Assembly: GCA_019828545.1 (NCBI GenBank) | Contig: JACVRA010000056.1 | Span: 186,001 to 250,000, forward strand | Length of the DNA: 64,000 nt | Reading direction: 5' to 3' | Source: Paracamarosporium sp. OC-R06-R3 | Lineage: Eukaryota; Ascomycota; Dothideomycetes; Pleosporales; Didymosphaeriaceae | In this document: positions 32,611-45,051 of the stretch, in pieces | Numbering within the stretch: the first letter of the stretch is position 1 | How the letters are laid out: each line of letters begins with the position of its first letter | The notes under the pieces: model-generated | What the model saw: only the letters and a program-made list of their open reading frames with translations | What the model was told of the DNA's origin: nothing | Database searches by the model: none | Translations under genes and position numbers: made by a program

Positions 32611-33415
32611 ACAATGGCCTGTGCGCTTCGCTATGTATCACCAGCGAGTAAGAAGTGGAGATACAAAAATTGGAAATTATCTAAAGAAGTATACAACATC
32701 GCCCGACACCAAAACTCAGAGCTTCACTGGGACTTGCGTGTTTTCCAAATGTTTCCCAGTCTTGCGATTTCGACAGGCACGCCTTATAACACTTTACACT
32801 GCGATCTATTCGAAAACATATTAAGCTTGTATTGTTACTGGCCATTATGTCCTAGAGCTTATTGTGATCAAGTTTTGTTTGTCGATAGGTCTGTGAGCAT
32901 TACTAGTCCCATGTGCGTCCGTGCATACCGTATCGTCTATACCTTTGTCCGTACTATATGAACATGAACGTGCTTGTAAGCATCACCTCTGGGGTGGATA
33001 GCTGCTGAAAGGGCCCGCAAGACTTACAATACGACAGCAGCTGTCTCTGTACAATGGCGAAGTATTTGGTTTGCAACAATATAAGAGATTCAGAAAAATC
33101 GAGGATTGAGACTTGGACAATACGACTGAATAACATTCTAAAGCTCTTTTCCCATAATCAAAATTCTGAGCTTTGTCGTTGTAAGCTCTTTAGGTATCCT
33201 AGTTTTGCTTGGCGAGAGCCGTGGTTGTCTGACTCGTAACCCACGCGACTGAGTAACATACGCGTAGACTCATACCTTGTGCAATGTAAGATCGAATAGT
33301 AGATTGGTTTTGCTCTTTTTGTCTATAAGCCAAGTACCTGGTCTGACGGGATACCGGAAGTTGAGAAAGGTCTTGTTGCACAGATGTGCAATCAACCACG
33401 TCCAGATCCACTGTC
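32611..33415. other. Intergenic stretch
   Basis: No supported gene; short frames lack motifs. It lies between convergent 3' ends. Confidence 0.5.
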
Positions 33416-35553
33416 TTATGCACGTTCCAATGGCCAACTTCTCCACACATCTCTCCAGTCTTCATCCTCTTCGAAAGGCCAAATATGCCTAAACACAGTC
33501 CAAGAGCCCTCTTCTAAACCCTTACTTCCCTTCCCATGTCCATCCGCCCATATTTGTTCACTCTTACGAGCACGCGCGTCATTCTCCTCGCGTTTCTTCT
33601 TGCTTAGTTCAACTATCTTCAATTCGCCTTTTCCATCTCTTTCAGGTATTCTATCGATGCGGTAACATCGTGAAACATGATCGACAATAGTCACTAGATC
33701 GCCGGGATGACTCCCATTGAATGAACTTCCACCATATGTTTCAATCTCTACTGTATTGAGACCGTTCTTGATGCAAGTTGAGGATATCAGCGTGTAAATC
33801 GAGAGCGCAAGCACTTCATCGAGAGCAGAATTTACCATAGCGCGTTTGAGATGACCGTTCCAGTACTTCGGCATGCTATCTGGATCGGTCTGCGTAGTAT
33901 TGTCGAAGTCGTCCCAATTGGACTCGGGATGTAGGTCCCATGGGTCGCCGTTTCTACAATCTAGCTTTAGTTTTACGGACTGCAAATTTCGGAGGGTGCC
34001 TTTTTGGGTAGGTTATGGTCAGCATGGCTTAGCATTGGTAAGGTTGGCTAACAGAATGAAGAGGTTGCATACCTATGCCTTCGTAGCATTTTGTTTCGGT
34101 ACGATCACCCATTGAGCGCCGAATCGTCATTGATAAAGTTGTCAAGAGGGGGCATGAAGATGCTAACATTTCTACATCCTCTGTAGTTATGCGATATGCC
34201 GGGCTTGGCATGTCGTATCCGTCCGTGAAAGGATGTAACGATAGCTTCTTCAACGATTTCCCATGCTTGTCCGCGATACAAGGTAGAAGGGAACCATGGA
34301 TAGAACCGCTCATGGCCAGGGATAATAATGGATTGAGCAAGGAGAAGAAGCCCTCAATCGCGGGTGCCCATCCTGACAGATCATCCCGTTGCGAAGGCTC
34401 GAGACTGAGCGTGAGATCTAGGAGGGATGTAAAGGTATTGTTGAAGCATAAATTCTGAAAGACAGACGTAGAGCTTATGGAACAAGACAAGGTTTTCAAG
34501 GTTGAGAAGTCGGCGACTTCTTCCCATTTTGCCAGTTTTAGGAGACTGAGCGTTTTCCCGCGGTAAAGCAATGCCAGACTCTCTAATCTAGCCTTTGTTC
34601 TAGTTGGCTCATCAATTGGGGGTACGAAGCCCTTCCATGCTTCAAGTGGTCTATTTCTGGCACGATATAATTCCCCTGAACTCGGTGGACGAGCTCCAAG
34701 CATCCTCACGTGTTTCAGGTTCGGCGCCAGAGCAGCGGTGCGCAAGGCCGCTGCTTCGTTGTGATCATCTTTGCCACTTGAGTCGCGGTACATATATTGA
34801 ATGCTCAAGCTATGCAGATTTGGCGATGTGGCGAGATCACGTTCGTCGGGATCGGTACGTTCCTCATGCAGGCTCCGGAACTTGAAGTTTCTTAGGTGCA
34901 AGCGACATTTCGGGTGGTTTTTCTCTATTGCGGATAGTAGACCCGGGGGAATCCTAGTACGAAGCTGAAGAACAATATTTGTAAGATGTCTGAAGTCAGG
35001 GAGGAGGCTAACTAGAGGCTCCCATAACTCTTGCGACATCTCACGGGGCTCTCTATCACTCCACCAATACTGCCCCTTGAATGCAGGAGCCATCGATTCG
35101 ACAAGACCAAAGGTAGGTGGTATCGGCTCAAGCCCAGTATTAATCCTTTCGGTACGTTTCCTCGTTGTTTTTGTTTCGAAGCTTGTTTCGGTCCTGGTGA
35201 TATGGATGCACCTATAAACATTGCTTAGCGGAAACAAAAAACAGAATTGCAGAATTGTACCTCCCATGTTCCAGATACTTCCTTGCGAACTCGTGCTGCC
35301 TAAGCTTTTTTACATCCTGCTCTAGTATTTTATTGGAATCAACTGTCAGCGCAAAGCCTCTGTACACAAATGATTCGGCCACGGCGCGCCAAGCCTTCGA
35401 AATCTGCCATAACGGTCGCACCAGTTCACAGTTCTCGCGATATAGTTCATCACAGATTAGCCATTTGGCATCGTCTGGAATACTTTGCAGAGTAGCCATC
35501 TGTCGAGGCGTGGACGTTTGCTGGTTGAGTTCTGGCGGCAAAAGGCAAGCCAT
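33416..35553 (-). CDS. F-box-like/leucine-rich protein, unknown
   Basis: Three exons, 35553-35261, 35211-34073 and 33999-33416, give 671 residues with consistent phases. The N-terminus (MATLQSIPDDAKWLICDELY, after a short leader) has the feel of a degenerate F-box helix. The centre contains leucine-rich stretches such as NLHSLSIQYMYRD, LKHVRMLGARPPSS and KSLKKLSLHP, then LRNLQSVKLKLDC after the last intron. Such large F-box-like proteins are numerous in Pleosporales and are thought to recruit substrates to SCF ubiquitin ligases. None has a known substrate here. The alternative start at ATG 35499 is just as plausible. No sign of a link to the RiPP genes. Confidence 0.65.
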
Positions 35554-38030
35554 GCACCTAAACTAGGCAGACGCCGTCTGTTGCTTCTTTTTCGCGGTTC
35601 TACAGGGCTAAAATAGCCGACCGCCAAGACCAAATGTGGGGGCCTAGTTTATGACGCAAATGCGAACCGTGTCCTGTACTTTCGCTAGTTACCTGCAACT
35701 ATGTTTCCGGTGATTATAATTCCATCTTCTCGCTCGCATTCGCTCCCATCGTATTCTTCACTGCCTGGATGCACCGGAACAGGAACACAGCTGAGTACGC
35801 CTGTGGATCCTTTGCATATGTTCGACCTAGTATAGGGGGAGATTGATGAAGTAGGTTGCCTCAAGCCCAATGGTGTACTGTTGGAGCGTTGTTGTGCTAT
35901 TCCGTTCAGCAGAGTGACCTTAGTTGCTATTCACGATTTTTTCCTAAGTTTTGCAAACTGAGCACTCATTCTAGTTCAGGATCACTCAATGCTAAAGGTT
36001 CGATTACTTAGTTGTCAGGATTGTGTTCAACAAACATGGAAAAGCAGACTTATTCTAAAATTATGACCTCTCGTTATCTTGATTCACGGGCCCCCTGTCA
36101 AAGGATTTACTAAACTGATCTGTCAACCTCAAGCCCTTCAAAACAGTGTCTTTTTTGGCTAGAGCGAATCGTAGGTTTGTCTTAACTTGCAACTTCAGGC
36201 TTTCTCTGTAAATGAGTTAGCCATAAGATGTTAAGGTTTACTAGTTTAAATGCACCATCCATCACATACTTTAATTACGTTCTTTGAACGAGATTACCAT
36301 ACAAACGGCAAATATGGTAACGTTCTGTAGCTTAAGCCGCCTTACATTAACCGCCCGCGGCTTCTTGAAGATTGTCGTCCAGATAGTGCAATTAGACCAT
36401 ATAAGAACAACAAGCATAACTAACTTCATGTTGGCCGTGTTTGTAGATCACGAACGCTAAGTCCACAGTGGACATCAAGAAAAGTAGAGTAGTTTTAAAT
36501 GACTCCAAGCTCTTAATAAAGGTAACTTTCGGTCGCTAAAAGAACCACGTAAAATGTAAATTAAGAGCGCGCATCCATATAATGCCTTTAATTCAGAAAG
36601 CCATCATATTTTCAACATACTTCTACATTTCGTCTATAAGAGACGAGCAGACAAGAACAAGGACTTTAATAATCTCCAGCAGTCTCTCTGCTTTCAGTAT
36701 ATCGTAGTTCGATATCGTGAGTGTAGCCTTAATCAAGTGTAAAAGCAAACTAGCAGATATTAAGATATCTGCAGCTACCAAACGAACTTCATGATCTGCT
36801 AAATGTAGCGTAGCGCGTCCGCCGCGTCTCACAGTGTTTTCGCCAGTTTTGTACCAACACCCCCAAGCGTTATAAGAGAAGCCATTAGGCCAATAATCTC
36901 AGCCATTGCGATTGTGCAAGGTAGTAGATAATCGTAAAGTATCTTACTTCTGCATGTTAGTGAAGGCGCTCACAATAAACTCCAGGTAAAAGCTAATAGC
37001 ATGACCTTTGAGCTCTTCTTGCCTCCCAAGAACGATATTTTAGGCTGTACCAAGTGCTATAGCAAAGCAAATATCTATATACAGGCAATTGCTAGTTCGC
37101 AAGCGGCTTTCATCATGTCAACGCCAATTACAAGGATGCTCACCGGTCAAGTAAGACCCATGCTCAAATGTAGTACTGCCTCTGCACGTAGGACTTATTG
37201 GGGAGTGGCAAGCAAACAACTAACCCCCGAAGCCCCGGAGTTCGTGTACAGGGCGGAAACACTGATAGATATATTTAGTTGGCCTCTTAGAAGGTAAGTT
37301 TGTGTGGGAAATGTTGAAGAATACGAGATGTAGCTCAAGGAGCTCCACTACGACTGGACTAGATTTTAACACATCACAAATGGCAGTCGTTCCACAATAA
37401 GCTTATAATGAAATAAATAACGAGAGGTGACTCTTATTGTAGTTCATTAATACTATATCATCAGTATTATATGGAAATTGAATAGTACAGTTATGCCACT
37501 CCATAGGTTGAATATGAACGGGTAGAACAATTAGATGACTCATGCGTACACTCGATGGAATGATATGAGGGACGATAATTTGCACAGCACGGAATCATTC
37601 ACGGCGGCGACGGAGGATGCAATGAGAGCGTATTACAAAGCCACCTTAGTTACTCACTAATCTACGAAGCATAGCGCCCGAGGTCCGACTTTGACAGCAA
37701 CAGCCCCGTGTGGGGTACTGATGGATGGGGACCGCAGGCGTATGGCTTGATACCTGAGCCTCCAATTTTCGTCCACGTTCAGGATATGCCGAGGGTGATC
37801 CCAAGTCCGAGCACATTAGCCTAGCCAAGAGTCTCTATATGATTGGTCAGAGTTCTTGTTCGTCTACCCCGCGAGAGCGTACCCCGCATGCTAGACGGGA
37901 TGCGAACTCCACATTTTAGTGCGCTTTCTCGTGGAGCGCATACCAAGATGTAGAGACATTAATTTTGAGGGTTCCTTCAATATTCGAGCTATTTGTTCAA
38001 AGCTTGTCTCATAATTACAGGACCGCTACC
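35554..38030. other. AT-rich, degenerate intergenic region
   Basis: About 2.5 kb with no intact gene. It includes the ankyrin-like relic near 36600-36850. Otherwise AT-rich sequence with many stops in every frame, as expected of RIP-eroded DNA. Confidence 0.55.
36620..36850 (-). pseudogene. Possible ankyrin-repeat relic
   Basis: The minus-strand frame reads RRGGRATLHLADHEVRLVAAD and continues with leucine-rich helices (LLHLIKATLTI, AERLLEIIKVL). ATLHLAxHExRLxAAD is close to the ankyrin TALHLAAxxGxxxAA signature. Stops occur on both sides. Probably a decayed ankyrin gene; confidence is modest because only one to two repeats are legible. Confidence 0.35.
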
Positions 38031-39760
38031 ATGCCGCTGGGAATTTTTGATGACGATAAGCTGGAACATGTCCCCGGAACAGCACCCTTGAGCGAGCTGG
38101 GTCGACTAGATATCGAGGTCGCCGGTGTAGACCGTGGTCTGCTTAAGCACGATGCGACCGGCCAGATTGTGCTCGTACCACAGCCTTCTGATTCGCCCAA
38201 CGATCCATACAATTGGCCAAGATGGAAAAAGGAGATGTTCACATTGGTTATTGCCTATGGATGTGGCTGTGTTGGAGGTAGTAATCTCAGATCCTTAAGT
38301 GTTTGCCTGCGATAACAGTTCATAGCTATCGGACCGCTTCTGACACCTGCGTTTGTTCCGCTCGCTACTCAGTTCGGCGTACCACTGCAGCGATTTACGT
38401 TGGGGTGTAATGGATCTTGCATTGTCGCCATTGCCGTCGGCAGTCTCCTCTGCAACACAGTTGCTGTCAAAGTCGGAAAACGACCGGTTTATCTTCTAAC
38501 CACTCTCGGACTTGCTGTCACCTGTTTTTGGGCTGCAGAAGCAAAGAGCTTTGGTTCATTGGCAGGCGCAAGAGCTTTGCAGGGCTTCTGTATGGCACCC
38601 TTTGAGGCTTTGATTCCGGCTTCGGTCGCAGATATCTGGCACGTCCATGAGCGTGGTTTTCGAATGGCGATCTTTAATCTTGGTGTACTGGGAGGAATTA
38701 ACCTCGCGGGCCCAATTGCCGGTTCGGTCATTGAAAAAGGATCCTATCGCATTGCTATGCATGGCATGGGCGGCGCAATGGTCCTCATGTTATTGCTTGT
38801 TATCTTCTTCATGCCCGAATCTGCCTTTGTTCGACACAACGTGGTCAACATCGACACAAGCGATAAAACAGTAGAGATTGAGGACCCAGAAAAAGACAGG
38901 ACCGTACAAGTTGAACACCGCCCTGCTATTGACACTATAAATTCAGAGACACGGCTGTCCTATTTACAAGAATTAACGCCTTGGAATGGATACTTCGACC
39001 ACGTCTCGTTTTGGAGAACTCTCATCCGGCCATTCTTTCTCATCTTGTCACCGATCGTCATGTGGGCGACACTTCTCTTCACCATCTGCATATCCTGGCT
39101 CGTGTTGATCTCCATTACACTTTCGCAAATCTTCTCGGCACCACCGTACAACTTTTCTGTCAGTGCAGTAGGCGCGACAAATGTATCCTCGTTCGTCGCG
39201 TCCGTGCTAGCGACACTTGTAGCTGGATACGTTGTCGACGGTGTTGCCACGTGGATGTCGAAACGCAACAATGGAGTTTTCGGTAAGCGAACCTACATCG
39301 AGTGTGGAAAACTATCACTGACTACCAAGAACCCGAGTTTCGCTTGCCAGTTATGATTACGTATCTCATATTTACTGCGACCGGCTTCTTTGCCTGGGGC
39401 GAGGCCTTGTACAAGCAAGAGCCATGGCCAATACCCGTCATCGTTTGTATGGGTTTGATAAATCTCGGAGTTCAACTTGGCACCACCTCCGTAGTAACAT
39501 ACGTCAGCGATTGCCATCGTGAACAATCCGCCGAGGCTTTCGCGATTATGAACTTTATCAAAAATCTATTTGCGTTCGGCCTAACATTCTACGCTAATGA
39601 TTGGATTGCTGTGCAGGGAGTAAGAGATTGTTTCTTTGTTATTGGAGGTACAACTGTCGCCGTCACTGTCACAACTATTCCGATGTACATTTTTGGAAAG
39701 AAGGCGCGTAGTTGGGTGTATAGGTACCGTGTATTGGATAGAGTGTTGAAGAAGCACTGA
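38031..39760 (+). CDS. MFS transporter (drug:H+ antiporter-like)
   Basis: Three exons, 38031-38277, 38326-39282 and 39330-39760, give 544 residues. It has the N-terminal ...DPYNWPRWKK motif typical of fungal DHA1-type transporters, then membrane helices grouped as six, a central hydrophilic loop (about residues 260-315, HNVVNIDTSDKTVEIEDPEK), and six more. Motifs: VKVGKRPVYLL (a weak version of motif A, usually GxLxDRxGRR), GARALQGFCMAPFEAL (motif B-like) and GPIAGSVI (motif C-like). Substrate may be a small secreted metabolite; it lies between RiPP loci A and B, so peptide export is possible but unproven. No frameshift seen. Confidence 0.85.
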
Positions 39761-42203
39761 ATTGATAATTAGATGGAGACGGGGACGGGCTGTGTAGAGT
39801 GGACTTTCGGTCAGCCAGGTGTCGCGTTTTAGTAGGATAGCCCGAAGTATGTGTGCAAGCTTGCTTGAGTAACTTCTAGGTTGTAGGTTTTCAAGGCAGA
39901 TTAATTAACCCTGAACTGTGTCAACCAAATGATCAGGTGCCAATCCCCACCAGGATATAATTAGCGGCATTTCCTAGTTGTTAGATGATGACACGGCCTG
40001 CTGCGCAGGCTCACATCGTTATCAATGTCCTCCGCGAGTACAAGATCCAGCACCAGGCCAAAATTTTATGTGGAAACAACGGTAAAAAGCCTCCCGCCCT
40101 TGCCACTGGGAAAAATAGTGGGATACCTCACCGTTGCTATTGGATGCTGAAAGAAACCCTTCCAATTTTCTTCCTTAGTATCCTAATTTACAAATAAGAC
40201 TAAAGACACGTGGAGCTGACTTGGCTGGATACTCAGTTTCGAATTTAGGTTTCTTATTCCATGAGTGGTTTTGTTTCGGCAATCCACAGCGGGTATGGTA
40301 ATACTTCCATCGAATAACACTAGATCGAAACAATCTGGAGATGGATGTTTCGGATTAGAAACTTGCTACTCAGGAGGACGTAGCGCTCCGAAGAGAGTAA
40401 TGGAAATTTTCTTAGTTTGTGAGCCTCCTGCATTGTATGTGGTGGCTTCTACAGACACTCGACTAACGTTTGCCACGTCACGGCTAGATCTCCTATCCTT
40501 GGAGGATAAGGTGATCTCTGGACTCGGTGATAACTAGGGCCAAGACGACATGGTATTATAGAAAATCGTGCAATTGCCAGAGGTTTCGATACACCAAAAT
40601 AGTCTCGGTATGATGTCCTTTCAAAAGACTAGTTATGTGCTCTTCTGACGAGATTGATCTAAGATACCCTTATATTTCCGAGATGACAATTCCTTTGTTG
40701 CTGTAGCGAGATATCCTGGGATACCACATGCATATTGAATTCTGGATTGCATACAGAGATTGTTGGTTCAATCGAGGTGTAGTATGCCATTCTTACGGTG
40801 AGATTATGTCAGTTGCACTGCTGGACTGCGAACCAAGTGGGAGTAGCAAGCAGGCTTAATACGACCCGTAGGCCCGTCCTGCAAAGACTCACATGCCCAG
40901 CCCTCAGCGCGTTTCCAGAAGAGTTGCTCGTCGAAATCAATGGAATCAGATGCCATCAATTGCTCCTGCAAGACCCATCCGCGTTTTGCCAAGATATGTC
41001 TGGCTCTCTGGCTCTGCTCGCACTCTCCACAGAAGACCGTGTCAAGGGCGAAGGCATCGTGACCAGTAGATATTCTCAAAGGGCTGAAACTGAGGAGTAG
41101 GCGAAGCGCGGTATGTTGGTGACAGCCTGCTGTAGGCAGATGACGTGCATAAGGGCAGAGAACTCGGTCCCACACTTCTACCACACTCATGCACACGTGC
41201 GCAAAGTTACTGTAAGAACTCTTTCTGATGTACAGCTGTACGACCTGTTGAGGCTACATGTGCGTATATGTTAGCATGGCTACGTAACTATAGTACTGAT
41301 CCCCTTTGCTCTGCTTCGTATGACTTGTTGCAAGACACGCCAGTGGGGCAATGACGGCTTAGTAGTCCTAACCCGCATTGTAATGAGCACATGCCGTCCA
41401 TTTGACATACAGTTGAAAAAACCAAGACACCCCACGTAATCGTGTAATAAGCGCGACTACGGCGCGTAGACCTCTCCAATAATCAAGATGACTTGTGCAC
41501 TCCGTTACGCCCATTGAGTTGCCTTCTTTCCAAAACGGCGGATGGCTTCAGCTGATGCGAACGCTTTTTTAGGGAATGTCAAAGCACAGAGGTAGTGTCG
41601 ATTGTCGTGCTACATGTCACGGAATTTCTAGGATATCAATCTAGAAGATAATGCCGTACCATTTGATAAATCCAAATCTTCACACCTGGGTGTTAAGAGC
41701 AGCGGGGGCTACGCCAACGCCGCATGCTAGATCGGCCACGAACAGAACGCCGCTCACCTCATCCTCTAGAATAGGGCAACCGAAACTGATAATCTCATCT
41801 CCAATGCTTTTACTTTATGCTGCGGCTCATGAACTCTATGATGGTCATGGGCTTACGAAATTTAGCGGTCGCATCGTGAAAGCGATCATGCCGCCTAACG
41901 TCGCCAGTAAGAAGCTTCCTTATCCTCTTAATACAGCACATATCATCAAAAACGAGGTCATAATATGGACTGAATTTTTCTTTGGCTGAGCTTTTCGACT
42001 ACGACGGTAGCATCTCATGTCGACGTCACATACGGATGAAAGGCATACAAGCACATGATGAGACGAACATGATGCATGGAGTATTGGGCTATAAAGGAGC
42101 GTCTAACAAGACGGAGACAGCGGCATCAAGCACAGCTCCAATTTTCACTCATCCAGCATCACAGCCTTCTGGAAATTCCCTGCTCAGACTCAACAAGGTC
42201 ACC
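39761..42203. other. Gene-poor stretch with HET relic
   Basis: About 2.4 kb without an intact gene. A HET-domain relic lies at about 40804-41196. A 112-residue frame at 41651-41989 and a 90-residue frame at 40265-40537 show no recognisable motif and I do not call them. Confidence 0.5.
40804..41196 (-). pseudogene. HET (heterokaryon-incompatibility) domain relic
   Basis: The minus-strand frame contains RGWVLQEQLMASDSIDFDEQ, then LFWKRAEGWACESLQDG. GWxLQExLxSxxxxxFxxxQLFWxC...ACE is the signature of the middle of fungal HET domains, which trigger cell death on non-self recognition. Only this part is legible. The usual start with the YxALSY motif is not found and stops flank the piece, so it is a truncated relic. 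The surrounding region is equally decayed. Confidence 0.55.
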
Positions 42204-42567
42204 ATGAAGATTGTTGTCCTCTTTTCCTCGGCCCTCGCCGTCCTCGTTTCCGCTACTCCTGTGGCACAGGATCCTGAGCCTCAAGTCACATGCACTGGGA
42301 GCAAGAAGACAAACGTTCTCGTTTCCAAGAACTACGACTTCCTGGGAACACCCACGCCGGCAAACTTTGAGATTTGCAACGGTTAATGCTGTATGTCATA
42401 TTGCTGCTCCAATTTCAATGCCTAGCTAGCAAACAAGTTGCTGAAATCCTGTGCTTGCAGTCAATTTCCCGACAGACTACAACAACTCCATCTCATCGAT
42501 CCGAATGACCAGCCGAATCAAGTGTACACTCTCTTCAAGGAGGTCCTTCATCTCAGGACCCAACTAA
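42204..42567 (+). CDS. Small secreted cysteine-containing protein, effector-like
   Basis: First exon 42204-42381 begins with a clear signal peptide, MKIVVLFSSALAVLVSATPVA, followed by CTGSKKTNVLVSKNYDF and FEIC. A proposed intron 42382-42460 (GTTAAT donor, CTTGCAG acceptor) leads to exon 42461-42567, continuing NFPTDYNNSISSIRMTSRIKC and stopping soon after. The joined protein would be about 95 residues with three to four cysteines. The NxSISSIRxTSxIKC style is common in small secreted, possibly beta/gamma-crystallin-like proteins of Pleosporales. The second exon is uncertain: another frame stays open to 42740 and ends KKASSILCSWS, so a frameshift after IKC is possible. Confidence 0.5.
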
Positions 42568-43556
42568 GTACTGTGGAATTCGAGCTGACTATTCATTTTA
42601 ACTTGCCTGACTGCCAGCGTATTGGCGGCGAAGGCTATGTTCTCATCGGCAATGAGCGCGTGGGCGATCTACGCGACCTCTCCCCACCTCAGCCAAATCT
42701 TGACAAGAAGGCCTCTAGCATCCTTTGTTCCTGGTCGTGATTAAGCCGATAGTATTGTGCTAAGAAAAAGTGTATACTGGGCGCCCTCCCGGACAGAGGA
42801 GAATCAGGGGATATCACGTGGGGTGATACTGCGGACACTCTTTGAGCTTTTCTTGTTTTCTTAAGACACTCGTTCAGATATGCTGGCCAGCAATTCATCA
42901 CAGTATTTGTTTGGAATTTCGGTGCTTGAATTCATGCTTTCGCTGCTACAAAATCTAACCCATGATAAAGATATCTCCGATGGTCATCCGTTTCTGCTCA
43001 TGGCCCACATTGAGAATGTCTACTAGGAGCTACAAAATTAAAAGATTCGGGTTTGCAAGCCTATCACTATGTTAAAAAGAAAATTTAAGAAATGGGGTTG
43101 GATCTAGTCGGTTTCCATTTGCGGGGAAGTTTGAATCCTCCTGTAATCATCGAGCCCAATGATATATTCGAAGAGCTAAGAGCAGTTGGAGAATAATTGA
43201 GCTTGTTCAATGAATGCATTACATCGTTTTGCTTGTATATATCACCGATTGAGGGTAGAACTATCATGCATATGTTGTCTGCCATACAAAACAACCGTAG
43301 AGATAGCGAATCCAGTTTAATTTCTCCTCTTTATGATCACCTTAGAACTCGGATTCGGCACCAATACATCCTTAAACTCAAAGCTTAAGCCATCTTTGCT
43401 TTCAAACTCGCAGTCATAACTCAAAACGAAGTATATCGCGATCAGTTTCACAACATTGCTCACATGGAACCTCCCAGGGCTGTAGATAGATTATCGTTAG
43501 GAGAACGAACATCCTGGAGGGTACATATGATCTCACCAAGCTAGTTTAGAGTTGCC
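42568..43556. other. AT-rich intergenic stretch
   Basis: Nothing supported beyond the possible C-terminal remnant of the small secreted protein up to 42740. Confidence 0.45.
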
Positions 43557-45051
43557 CTAGAAAGGCCATTCCCGCGCCATGTCCGTGGCTGCCCTCCCGG
43601 TAGCCTTGTGTCTCTCAGGATCAAACTTCTCTGGTTCAGGGTAGATAGACTCATCGTTCATTGTTTTGTATTGGAAGAACTCCACGATCTCGCCGTTTGG
43701 CACCTTGTACCCATCACGGAAGACAAATGGTTCCAAGGGCACACGGTGGATAACAGTAGACAGGAAGCAGTGTGTACGCATGGACTCAACTAATAGTTCT
43801 TCTAACAAAGGGAGCTTTGTGAAGTCCGCATTCGGATCATCTAGCACGCCTTCGAACTCTTTGCGAAGGGCAGGGAGGTATTCAGGACGTGTGAATATGT
43901 CTTGGATGAGCTGTGTAGCAATCTAAAGACTGTTAGTGACTGAATTAGTGAAGGATATTCGCAGCAGTACGATGGGGGGGAGCGGTTGTTGATGAGATGA
44001 ATGTAATGTTCATGATGTGTAACATATGCATATGTGAAGCATCCGGAAGATTTCGAACGAGGCCGTGTAATATTGAACGCTGCACTGAATTAGAATAAGA
44101 AAGCTTTCCTGGTATTTAGACTGACCGTTTTCATCGTTGGGTTATCACTGACCCTATACCCGTTGATCTCCGCACCTAATGCGTGCAAGATATACTTTTG
44201 GTTCAAATTACGTCCCGTAATTAGTCGACGAAGAACACTCCAGACTGTTAGAGTAGTGTTGCGTAGCTTGGGAAACCAACGTACGGTATGAGAAAGGAAG
44301 GAAAGATTTTGGCTGCCTCTGACACCAAGGTCACTTCATCAATGTACTTTAAGCCTCGATCTACAAATTCTAGGTTGTTCGCTGAGTGATATCAACTGCA
44401 GTTTCCCACTCACACAGTTGGCTACGTACCGAGGTCATCTCCAAACATCATGAGCATGTTCATTCGCGAAGCGAAGTGTAAGACAGTATCCCAGAGTGAT
44501 ATCTTGCTAGTACCTGTGCGTCTTAACCATGATCTAAATCTGGAAACGGGGAACCTATACCGTTCCCAAGCGCACTCTGCCGAAGCGCATCGCTCATCTC
44601 ACCTTCTAGGATGCGGATGTATTTCGGCTTCAGAATAGAGAATTGGTCAGTCATCGTTCTAATGGCACGCACTACAGGCATTCCATCTTCGTCTCGTCGA
44701 TCTGGCCATTCGTACCCAAAATTATGCTTGGGTTGGAAATGTTGCTTTGACCACGCATGGCTTGATAGAACGTCGATGCTTGTTTTGTTGAGTTCATCCC
44801 AATGTTCTTTGCTAGACACTACATGGAGACGATTGCCGGGAATCAACATAGGGAACGGTGCCCCGTTGCACTGTAAAACCGTAAGCAACGGGAAGATGTG
44901 GCTCCCTAGAGAAGCTCACCTTGCTCGCGTGGTCTATCAACATACGTCTCCCTTTCAACAGAAACTTCCATTGCTCTGGAATTCGAAACCTGAATCTAAA
45001 TTGGGATAGAATAAACAGAAGCAGTAAAATAGGTGGAATTATCCAAAGCAT
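43557..45051 (-). pseudogene. Cytochrome P450 lacking the heme-binding region
   Basis: Legible exons on the minus strand: 45051-44920 (membrane anchor MLWIIPPILLLLFILSQF), 44870-44561 (NGAPFPMLIPGNRLHVVSS...), 44513-44430, 44369-44285, a piece near 44250-44145 (SVLRRLITGRNLNQK), a piece near 44095-43990, and 43926-43557. The last contains the ESMRTHCFL region, YKVPNGEIV and the PERH-type loop (EKFDPERH). The frame then stops right after DMAREWPF. The following heme-binding FxxGxxxCxG segment, essential for any P450, is absent downstream. In addition, exon 44369-44285 ends in a phase that does not join the next piece, implying a frameshift. This is a non-functional remnant, though much of it looks recent. 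Confidence 0.7.

Noticed and set aside
41651..41989. 112-residue frame
   Set aside because: No recognisable motif, signal peptide or conserved pattern; the region is decayed.
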